Below are positions 1 through 6,800 of a stretch of 8,068 nucleotides of DNA, piece after piece. Origin of the DNA: Deltaproteobacteria bacterium (GTDB lineage Bacteria; Desulfobacterota; Syntrophia; Syntrophales; UBA2185). Position numbers and translations under genes: made by a program. The notes under the pieces are model-generated. The model was not told the DNA's origin. It saw nothing but the letters and a program-made list of their open reading frames with translations, and ran no database searches. Position 1 is the first letter of the stretch, and every line of letters begins with the position of its first letter. Location: assembly GCA_026388495.1 (NCBI GenBank), contig JAPLJQ010000336.1, forward strand, positions 1 through 8,068, written 5' to 3'.

Positions 1-384
1 GGCAAGAAGTCGGATGCTGGCAAACTCCCAAGGATTTTCTATGTTAACTGGTTCCGGAAAACTCCTGACGGCAGGTGGTTATGGCCGGGCTATGGTGAAA
101 ACAGCAGGATACTGAAGTGGATTTTCGAACGAATTGAAGGAACGGGAAAGGCTGTGGAAACTCCCATCGGATATGTGCCTGCTCCCGGAGCTATCGATAC
201 CTCGGGGCTGAACATATCTGATAAAGATATGGCTGAACTCCTTAAAGTGGATACGGAAGACTGGTTAAAAGAGGTCGAAAGCATCAAAGAACACTATAAT
301 CAGTTTGGAGACCGGCTTCCGCAAGCCCTCCGGGATGAACTGGCTGCTATTGAGAAGAGGTTATCCCTACAAAAAGGGAAATGA
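1..384 (+). CDS. pckG: Phosphoenolpyruvate carboxykinase (GTP), C-terminal part
   Basis: Reading frame 1 is open from the window edge to the TGA at 382-384, giving the last 127 residues of a protein whose start lies outside. The segment FYVNWFRKTPDGRWLWPGYG followed by ENSRILKWIFERIEG is the conserved C-terminal block of GTP-dependent PEP carboxykinases (about 600 residues, cytosolic). The enzyme interconverts oxaloacetate plus GTP with PEP, CO2 and GDP, and serves gluconeogenesis or anaplerosis. The charged helical tail ending LSLQKGK is also usual for this family. The active-site P-loop and metal ligands are upstream and not visible, so activity cannot be judged here. The stop is only 23 bases from the next gene and no terminator hairpin lies between them, so cotranscription with the acetate kinase fusion is likely (inference). 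The ATP-dependent PckA family is unrelated in sequence and does not fit. Confidence 0.95.
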   Translation, partial: GKKSDAGKLPRIFYVNWFRKTPDGRWLWPGYGENSRILKWIFERIEGTGKAVETPIGYVPAPGAIDTSGLNISDKDMAELLKVDTEDWLKEVESIKEHYNQFGDRLPQALRDELAAIEKRLSLQKGK

Positions 385-394
385 CCGGATGAAG

Positions 395-399
395 AAAGG
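395..399 (+). promoter_or_regulatory. Shine-Dalgarno-like AAAGG for the acetate kinase fusion
   Basis: AAAGG lies 8 bases before the GTG at 408 and 14 bases before the in-frame ATG at 414. The spacing favours GTG 408 as the start. The G-rich run at 405-412 sits too close to ATG 414 to act as its ribosome binding site. The two choices differ by only two residues. Confidence 0.45.
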
Positions 400-407
400 T
401 AGATGGG

Positions 408-2738
408 GTGGGAATGTTAAACTTTCTCAGATCGATAGAGATTCTTTCTGATCTGAATGATGAGGATCTGAACCGTCTCGTCGACAGTTCACAGATCCTT
501 GCCTACCCGGACGCCAGGAAAATCATAAAGAGAGGCGAAATAGGCCGGTTCCTCTGGGTTGTATACGATGGAAAGTTGGAAGTAACCTTACCGAAGACAG
601 ACGGAACATGGCAGACTGTTGCTTCCCTCGGCAGAGGTGAAATATTCGGAGAAATGTCCATTATGACGGGCGATCCCGCCGTTGCGGATGTCACGTCCTC
701 AGGTGTTGCCAATCTCATCAAAATCCCCAGAGAGACCTTTTCCCAGATCATTGCCAGAAATCCCAAAACGCTAAGCAAGATTGCCAGGATTATTACAAAA
801 CGCCTTCTCCAGAACGAAAGAGACGAACAACGACAGGAACTTCTAAAGACAGCTCACAGTGAAAATGATGACCCTTATGACCTGAATTTTTCCTCTTTGA
901 GCGATCCCATAAAAATTCTCGTCGTAAACAGCGGGAGTTCTTCGTTAAAATATTCTTTATTCGACACAGCCGATAATTTCCCCCTTCTTGAAGGCCAGAT
1001 TGAAAAAATCGGTTCCGGCGAAGCATTTCATAAAATAAAAACACCAAAAGAGAAGAAAGAGGAATCCGTACCCCATATTACCGATATAAAAGAAGCGTTC
1101 AATGCCATGGTTTCCGCGGTCACGGACCCATCGTCAGGACCCGTAAAAGACCTGAAGGAAGTTCATGCCGTGGGGCACAGAGTCACGCACGGCGGGGGGA
1201 AATTTACAAGCTCCGTTGTCATAGACGATGTGGTGATGAAGGTGGTCCGCTCCTATTTTCCTCTTGCACCCCTTCACAATCCATATAACCTTCAGGGCGT
1301 CGAGATGATGAGGGAATTGATGCCTTCTGCGCCCCAGGTGGCTGTTTTTGATACTTCCTTTCATCATACCCTTCCTGAAAGCGCCTTTACATATGCCCTC
1401 CCCTACGCAGTCTGTGAAAAAGAGCGGATCAGGCGTTACGGATTCCACGGCACAAATCACCAGTTCGTCGCCCTCAGTGGGGCAACCCATCTGAGACGTC
1501 CCCTGGGGGATCTAAAAATCGTATCGTGTCACCTGGGAAGCGGTGCATCCATCTGCGCCATCGATCACGGACGAAGCATCGACACGAGCATGGGAATGAC
1601 ACCCCTGGAAGGTCTTGTCATGGGTACGAGAGCCGGGGATGTTGACTCCGGCGCCATCCTTCATCTCATGAGGGTTTCAGGCATGTCCATTGAAGAGATG
1701 GACAAAATCCTGAACAAAGAAAGCGGGCTTCTGGGTATCAGCGGGAAAAGCAACGATATGCGGGAAGTGCTTCAGGCAGCAGATGCAGGTGACGCTCGCT
1801 GTAAGACGGCAATCGGCACCTTCTGTTACAGGATCAAGAAGTATATTGGCGCCTACATCGCCGCCCTCGGTGGTATTGATGCCCTGATCTTTACGGGGGG
1901 AATTGGCGAGAATTCAGCGGAAGTCCGCGCGCGGACATGCCAGGGTCTCGAAGTCTTCGGAATCAACATTTCCCTGGACAGAAACAGAAAAGCGGGACCG
2001 AAGCGCGGAGATGCGATTGACGTATCCGAACCGGAATCAAAAGTGCGCGTCCTGGTCATCCCCGCGGATGAAGAAAAGATGATTGCAAGGGAAACGCTCC
2101 ACGCTCTGGGCAGGGTCAGAACCAGGCAGGACATCCAGATGTTTAAGTCGATGCCCATTCCCCTTAGCATCTCTGCCCACCATGTTCATGTGAGCCAAGC
2201 CGATTTTGACGTTCTTTTTGGCAAGGGAAGGACGCTTACTCCCATGTCGGATTTAAGCCAGCCCGGCCAGTTTGCCGCTGCGGAAATTGTCAACCTGATC
2301 GGGCCGAAAGGAACCGTCAACAAAGTCCGTATCCTTGGGCCGTTCAGGAAGGAATCCCAGGTGGAAATTTCCAGGACCGAACAATTTAAACTCGGCATTG
2401 ATGCCCCCATCAGAGATTCGGGCGACATCGAGGGAACACCGGGAATAATCCTCGAAGGAGAAGCAGGCCAGGTGAAACTTGAGAAAGGCGTGATCTGCGC
2501 CAAGAGGCACATTCACTCCAATACAGAGGAAGCGCTTGCCCTGGGACTCAGAGACAGGGACGTCGTCATGGTTCAGGTGAAGGGGGTGAGAACCTTGATT
2601 TTCGGCGATGTATTTGTCAGAGTCCACCCGGATTACAAACTGGACATGCATTTAGATACGGATGAGGCCAACGCGGCCCAGATTACCGAAGGGGTCCTGG
2701 GATACATCGAGTCCATACAATTGCGGCAATACATGTAA
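408..2738 (+). CDS. ackA: Three-domain fusion: cyclic-nucleotide-binding-type domain, acetate kinase, PduL phosphotransacylase
   Basis: The 776-residue product has three modules. Residues about 7-135 are a cNMP-binding-type beta-barrel (GRGEIFGEMSIMTGDP, 75-90) plus a C-terminal helix. A charged linker follows (about 136-166). Residues 168-568 are a full-length acetate kinase with NSGSSSLKY (N174), HRVTHGG (R258), LAPLHNP (H290), FDTSFHHTLP (D315), YGFHGTNH (H347), HLGSGAS (H375), MGTRAGD (R408), SGKSNDMR (D450), FTGGIGENS and PADEEKMIARET (E555/E556); all expected catalytic positions are present. Residues 583-776 are a PduL-type phosphate acyltransferase with HHVHVS (H592, H594), DLSQPGQFAAAE, RTEQFKLGIDAPIRDSGD, AKRHIHS (H701, H703) and MHLDTDEANAA (H748), which include the metal-binding histidines known in PduL. 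By family knowledge PduL makes acetyl phosphate from acetyl-CoA and AckA makes ATP from it. No microcompartment genes or N-terminal encapsulation peptide on the PduL part are seen. The sensor part has Ala91-Val92 where cAMP binders have Arg-Ser/Thr, so its ligand is uncertain. Propionate may also be a substrate. Confidence 0.96.
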   Translation: MGMLNFLRSIEILSDLNDEDLNRLVDSSQILAYPDARKIIKRGEIGRFLWVVYDGKLEVTLPKTDGTWQTVASLGRGEIFGEMSIMTGDPAVADVTSSGVANLIKIPRETFSQIIARNPKTLSKIARIITKRLLQNERDEQRQELLKTAHSENDDPYDLNFSSLSDPIKILVVNSGSSSLKYSLFDTADNFPLLEGQIEKIGSGEAFHKIKTPKEKKEESVPHITDIKEAFNAMVSAVTDPSSGPVKDLKEVHAVGHRVTHGGGKFTSSVVIDDVVMKVVRSYFPLAPLHNPYNLQGVEMMRELMPSAPQVAVFDTSFHHTLPESAFTYALPYAVCEKERIRRYGFHGTNHQFVALSGATHLRRPLGDLKIVSCHLGSGASICAIDHGRSIDTSMGMTPLEGLVMGTRAGDVDSGAILHLMRVSGMSIEEMDKILNKESGLLGISGKSNDMREVLQAADAGDARCKTAIGTFCYRIKKYIGAYIAALGGIDALIFTGGIGENSAEVRARTCQGLEVFGINISLDRNRKAGPKRGDAIDVSEPESKVRVLVIPADEEKMIARETLHALGRVRTRQDIQMFKSMPIPLSISAHHVHVSQADFDVLFGKGRTLTPMSDLSQPGQFAAAEIVNLIGPKGTVNKVRILGPFRKESQVEISRTEQFKLGIDAPIRDSGDIEGTPGIILEGEAGQVKLEKGVICAKRHIHSNTEEALALGLRDRDVVMVQVKGVRTLIFGDVFVRVHPDYKLDMHLDTDEANAAQITEGVLGYIESIQLRQYM

Positions 2739-2764
2739 TTTGAAAGATTGTCCTTCCGGACTTG

Positions 2765-2882
2765 GAGACTGTGTCACAATAGGGGAAAATGTCATTCCGA
2801 ACGAACGTGAGGAATCTTATTATTAATTTAGATTTCTCGCGTTGCTCGAAATGACAAAAAAAGAGAATTATGACACAGTCTC
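2765..2882. mobile_element. 118-bp MITE-like palindromic element with terminal inverted repeats
   Basis: The ends GAGACTGTGTCACAAT (2765-2780) and ATTATGACACAGTCTC (2867-2882) are inverted copies matching at 15 of 16 positions. Inside, a second imperfect inverted pair runs from GTCATTCCGAACGAACG (2791 onward, to 2817) to its partner at 2830-2855 (AGATTTCTCGCGTTGCTCG onward), around a short AT-rich centre. There is no coding potential. This nested-palindrome form is typical of non-autonomous elements or extragenic palindromes. The transcript would fold into a long hairpin that could also act as a terminator or mRNA-end protector for the acetate kinase fusion (inference). No clear target-site duplication is visible. 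Confidence 0.7.
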
Positions 2883-2936
2883 TTGATCCAGAATCCAGTT
2901 CTTTAAATTCTGGATTCCCGTTTACACGGGAATGAC
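2882..2936 (-). repeat. Dispersed palindromic repeat, intergenic copy
   Basis: Read on the minus strand, this begins GTCATTCCCGTGTAAACGGG and ends GGATCAAG. It matches the copy inside recB (7435-7489, plus strand) with about 8 differences over 55 bases. It has its own small palindrome, TTCCCG/CGGGAA around TGTAAA. It abuts the MITE-like element, sharing a single base. The remaining intergenic bases, 2937-2983, show no other recognisable signal. Confidence 0.8.
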
Positions 2937-2983
2937 AAGCAGCGCCGAAATTTTACTTTTAATGGGTTCGTCATTTATATCCT

Positions 2984-3442
2984 ATGGGAACTAAAATAAA
3001 AAAACGCTGTGCCAACTGTGGCGCGGAAACGGAAAGTTACAGAAACCCCCTTCCTACGGTGGACATCATCATCAAGGTTGAAGACAGGGGGATTGTCCTG
3101 ATCAAACGCAAAAATCCGCCCATTGGATGGGCCATCCCCGGTGGCTTTGTGGATTACGGCGAATCCCTCGAAGATGCCGCCATAAGAGAGGCAAAAGAGG
3201 AAACAGGCCTGAATGTCACGCTGATCAGGCAACTACACACCTATTCACGCCCGGATCGGGATCCGCGCCACCACACCATTTCCACCGTTTTTATCGCCAG
3301 AGCCGCCGGAACGCCCGTAGCTGCTGATGACGCGGCAGAAATCGGCCTTTTTAACAAGAATCATCTTCCCCATCCCCTCGTCTTCGATCATAAAGAAATT
3401 TTAGAAGATTATTTTCGTCAAACCATACATTTAAAAATATGA
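2984..3442 (+). CDS. NUDIX hydrolase
   Basis: The 152-residue protein carries a perfect NUDIX box, G54-x5-E60-x7-R68-E69-A-K-E72-E73-T-G75-L76, which binds the divalent metal and hydrolyses nucleoside diphosphate-linked compounds. The N-terminus has a single CxxC (C9, C12) followed by YRNPLPTVDIII. This resembles the small ADP-ribose pyrophosphatase/MutT-like proteins common in anaerobes, which keep half of a zinc-ribbon-like start; NudC-type enzymes have two CxxC pairs. GWAIPGGFVDYGES just before and in the box is also typical of that group. The true substrate (ADP-ribose, NADH, oxidised nucleotides or another) cannot be read from sequence. ATG 2984 is chosen because homologous-looking sequence starts right after it, but no Shine-Dalgarno precedes it. 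It stands alone between the repeat block and a 58-base gap, so no functional link to neighbours is evident. Confidence 0.93.
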   Translation: MGTKIKKRCANCGAETESYRNPLPTVDIIIKVEDRGIVLIKRKNPPIGWAIPGGFVDYGESLEDAAIREAKEETGLNVTLIRQLHTYSRPDRDPRHHTISTVFIARAAGTPVAADDAAEIGLFNKNHLPHPLVFDHKEILEDYFRQTIHLKI

Positions 3443-3500
3443 TGCTTCATTTTCCATTCACTCTTTCCATAATTATTCAAAAACGAGAGACGACAGCCCA

Positions 3501-3758
3501 ATGAAAACAAAATATATCGTTTATGTCGTGCTTGCATGTGTATATGGCATTTATTATTTCGGAGTATCTGAAGGATATATCAAAAAAAGTGTTCGTGAGG
3601 GTGAGATGACGGCAATTCAGGCGGCCATTAATTTTATTACTCCAGAAAGTCCACGGGAAAAGCTGACTTCGATATCAGAAGAATTCTTTGCTGAAAAGGA
3701 CAAATTACAAGGTTTTGAAGAATTTAAAGAGAAGGTTCAGTCGGGTCAGATCACATGA
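3501..3758 (+). CDS. Small single-span membrane protein of unknown function, reading to the in-frame TGA
   Basis: The 85-residue product is not recognised. Residues about 5-21 (YIVYVVLACVYGIYYFG) form one hydrophobic segment preceded by Lys2 and Lys4, so an N-in membrane anchor is likely. VLAC looks vaguely like a lipobox, but the segment before Cys13 is too short and what follows stays hydrophobic. The rest (about 24-85) is soluble, charged and mostly helical-looking, with a run rich in Glu, Lys and Phe around residues 50-80. The start at 3501 has only a weak GAGAG 11 bases upstream. After TGA 3756-3758 the same frame continues as plausible protein up to the recC start (see the next entry), so the natural product may be 127 residues long. 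It precedes recC and may be in its operon. Confidence 0.6.
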   Translation: MKTKYIVYVVLACVYGIYYFGVSEGYIKKSVREGEMTAIQAAINFITPESPREKLTSISEEFFAEKDKLQGFEEFKEKVQSGQIT

Positions 3759-3759
3759 C

Positions 3760-3805
3760 CGGGAGCCGTGGCACAGCTCAGGCGTGAGCTGGAAAATGAT
3801 CCCCG
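3760..3805 (+). promoter_or_regulatory. Stem-loop just downstream of the in-frame TGA (bacterial SECIS-like or chance)
   Basis: CAGCTCA (3774-3780) and TGAGCTG (3785-3791) form a perfect 7-bp stem closed by the tetraloop GGCG. A possible lower stem pairs CGGGA (3760-3764) with TCCCCG (3800-3805), with one bulged C. The loop begins 22 bases after the TGA and its first base is G. As I recall the published bacterial SECIS models (G in the first two loop bases, loop 16-37 bases from UGA), this fits. Chance hairpins of this size do occur. Confidence 0.35.
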
Positions 3806-3873
3806 TCCGAAAATGAAAGAAAATATAGCAAAGTTACAGCAGAAAATGGCAAAAATGGCAAAAAAAGCGGCTC

Positions 3874-3877
3874 GGAG
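3874..3877 (+). promoter_or_regulatory. GGAG ribosome-binding motif before recC
   Basis: GGAG lies only three bases before ATG 3881, shorter than the usual spacing. Together with the ATGA overlap, it suggests that recC initiation relies on ribosomes arriving from the upstream frame. The start is supported by the match of the RecC N-terminus (LFTSNRMEIL, residues 10-19) immediately after it. Confidence 0.4.
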
Positions 3878-3880
3878 TAA

Positions 3881-6800
3881 ATGACGACGTTCAAGCCAGG
3901 ATTAAAGCTCTTCACAAGCAACCGGATGGAAATTCTGGTGGCGCATCTCTCGGACGTCCTGAAAGTCCCCCTGGCACAACCGCTTGCCGCTGAGATCATA
4001 CTTGTCCAGAGCAAGGGCATGGAGCGCTGGCTGTCCATGGAGCTTGCGCGGCGACACGGCATCTGCGCCAATGTCCGGTTCCCTTACCCCATTCATTTCG
4101 TCCATAGTATCTTCGGGGAAACCCTTCCCCACACGCCGGAGCATTCTCCCTATGAACCCATGACCATGACGTGGGATATCATGCGCCTCCTCCCATCCCT
4201 TCTGGACCATCCGGGATTTCAGGGCCTGAAAGCCTATCTGGGCGGCGCCGAGTCCGATCTGAAACTGCTTCAGCTCTCCTCCCGTGTTGCCGATCTTTAC
4301 GATCAATACCTCCTTTTCCGGCCGGACATGATATTGCGATGGGATCATGGCCTTGAAGACCAGTGGCAGGCAACCCTCTGGCGGGAACTGGTCAAGAAAA
4401 ACGGGACGATTCACAGGGCCGCCCTGTATGAAGCCTTTCTCCGTTCCATGAAAGATGGGGGTATCCCCCTGCGGAACATACCAGAAAGAATTTCCATCTT
4501 CGGCATTTCAGCCCTTCCGCCATTTCACATCCAGATCATTTCCGCTTTATCATCCGTCATCGACGTGAACCTTTTTCTCATGAATCCGTGCCGGGAATTC
4601 TGGGGAGACATCACCTCCGACCGCGAAATGAGCCGGTTGACGGCGGTCGGGAAGTCAACGGATGTTCTGCCCGATGATCTGTATCTTGAGACGGGAAACC
4701 GGCTTCTTGCCTCCATGGGCGCCCTCGGCAGGGATTTTTTCCAGTTGGCGGGAGACATCCCTTCTGAAGAAACGTTTGCCTTCGAAGATCCGGGAGAGGC
4801 AACCCTCCTTGTGGCGATCCAGTCCGACATTCTGAATTTGAGAGAAAGAAGCAGTAAAAACACCCCTGTCATTTACGAAGCGGACGATTCCATCCAGGTT
4901 CACTCCTGTCACAGCCCCCTTCGTGAGATCGAAGCGCTTCAGGACGCCCTCCTCGATCTTATCGAAAAGCATCCCGGAATCAGGCCCGATGATGTCCTCG
5001 TCATGATCCCCGATATCGAACTTTACGCGCCCTTCGTCCAGGCCGTCTTTTCCATCCCGCCCGACGATCCCCGCCGGCTTCCCTTCACCATCGCCGACAG
5101 GGGGCTTCTCAGTGAAAGCGGCCTTATCGACACATTCGTCCGGCTCCTTGATTTGGCGGGAAGCCGGTATGAAGCATCCCGTGTGATGGATATCCTCGAA
5201 GCCGATGCGGTTCGCTCAAGATTTTCCATTGCGGAAGAAGACCTCGCTCTCATCCATCACTGGATTCGGGAAACAGGCATCCGCTGGGGAATCGACACAG
5301 AAAGCAGGCAAAAGCTCGGCTTGCCGGCGTTTCCCTGGAACACCTGGCGGGCGGGCCTGGACCGGATGCTTCTCGGCTATGCCCTGCCCTCCGAATTGGA
5401 AGACGGCCTTTTTATGGATATCCTGCCCTTTAACGATATCGAGGGGGGAAACACGGAAACTCTGAGGAATTTTCTGGGATTTACGGAAACGCTCTTTCGC
5501 TTCACGACAGCCCTCGAAGAAAAGAAAACCCTGAACGGATGGGCCGATACGCTTTTCAATATCCTCGATTCATTCTTTTCCGATGACGAAGATCACCTGA
5601 GAGACATTCAGGCCATCCGGTGCGTTATTCACGAACTTCACGACATTCAGAAGGTATCCGGATTTGACGAAAAAGTGGGCCTCGACGTGATCAAAGCCTG
5701 GCTCAGACAAAACCTTAAAGAGAAGGGTTTCGGGGCGGGATTTCTCACGGGGGGCGTGACCTTCTGTGCCATCCTTCCCATGCGGAGCATCCCCTTCAAG
5801 GTCATCTGCCTTATCGGCATGAACGATGACGCCTATCCCCGTCAATCGCGCCCGCTCGGATTCGATCTCATGGCCGCCTCTCCCCGCATTGGCGACCGCT
5901 CGCGACGCATGGACGACCGGTACCTGTTTCTTGAGGCCGTTCTGTCGGCCCGAATGAAACTCCATATCAGCTATGTCGGCCAGAGCCTGAAGGACAACAG
6001 CCTTCGCCCCCCGTCGGTTCTGGTGAGCGAACTTCTTGATTACATCGAGGAAGGATTCGGTGAAGCCGTCCGGGAGAGGATTGTCGTTCCGCATCGCCTC
6101 CAGGCGTTCAGCCCTGATTATTTTTCCGGGAAAGGGCGGCTGTTCAGCTATTCAGAGGAAAATTTCCGTGCCGCCCAAAGCGCCCTTTCGGGCTCCGGGG
6201 AACCCTCTGCATTCATAGCGTCCGTTTTATCTGATCCGGGAGCAGAATGGAAAACTCTTGACCTGGAATCGTTGATCGTTTTTTTCAGCAACCCGGTACG
6301 ATTTTTACTCAACCGACGCCTTGGCATCTATTTGACAGAAGAACCTGCCGTCGCGGATGACGCCGAACCGTTTGAACTCAATCACCTGGAGCGGTTTCTC
6401 ATCCGGCAGGACCTTGTCGGGAGGGACCTTGAGGAAGACGCACTTTTTGATGTTTATCCAGTCATACAGGCATCAGGAAGGTTACCCCACGGCGCTCCGG
6501 GCGTGTGTTTCTACGATGGCCTGTCTGCATCAGCAAAAGAGTTTGTCAGGAAAATTCGTCCCCGTATCGAGGGCGGCCCCATAGAGCCTACAATAGTGGA
6601 TATTGAATTAGATGGATTTCATCTTACCGGAAGGCTGACTAATGTCTATCCTGAAGGTCTGGTCTGTTATCGCGCGGCGAAAATGAAGGGGCGTGATCGC
6701 CTCAGGGCCTGGATTTCACACCTCGTTTTCAATCATCTCCGCTCAAACACGGAGGCAGATCATACGTTCGCTATTTTTGAAGACAGAGCATACCGCTATT

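Larger units (their letters stand above)
3759..3884 (+). other. In-frame continuation of the small membrane protein beyond the TGA (stop readthrough, nonsense mutation, or separate tiny ORF)
   Basis: In the same frame as the 85-codon gene, 41 codons follow the TGA: PGAVAQLRRELENDPRPKMK, then a Lys/Ala/Met-rich helical tail, KMAKMAKKAARSK. The sequence reads as a charged amphipathic helix continuing the style of the upstream part. It ends with TGA at 3882-3884, overlapping the recC ATG at 3881 (ATGA), a classic translational-coupling arrangement. A separate ORF from GTG 3768 (38 codons) is possible: GGGAG lies at 3761-3765, but only two bases from the GTG. CGA-to-TGA mutation of a single gene, or UGA recoding, explains the shared frame better. 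No known family was recognised. Confidence 0.5.

Noticed and set aside
2750..2761. GTCC-TTCC-GGAC mini-hairpin after the fusion gene as a rho-independent terminator
   Set aside because: The stem is only 4 bp and no T tract follows; the larger palindromic element downstream is the more likely structured 3' end.
2765..2936. CRISPR array
   Set aside because: The repeats here are single inverted elements of two different types, with no regularly spaced direct repeats and spacers and no cas genes.
3841..3880. Possible -1 frameshift at the A run (GCA AAA AAA GCG) joining the small gene's extension to recC
   Set aside because: A -1 shift would enter the recC frame but meets TAA at 3878-3880 immediately before the recC ATG, so no fusion protein could form.
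3768..3884. Independent 38-codon gene starting at GTG 3768
   Set aside because: The GGGAG motif is only two bases from the GTG, and the shared frame with the upstream gene is better explained by one interrupted gene. It is kept only as an alternative in the continuation entry.
3902..4414. Minus-strand open frame of 170 codons opposite the recC N-terminus
   Set aside because: It is a shadow of a strongly supported RecC segment, with no independent coding signs.
5570..6094. Minus-strand open frame of 174 codons opposite recC
   Set aside because: It is antisense to the best conserved RecC block and is explained by the GC-rich third positions of recC; its own translation looks like no known protein.
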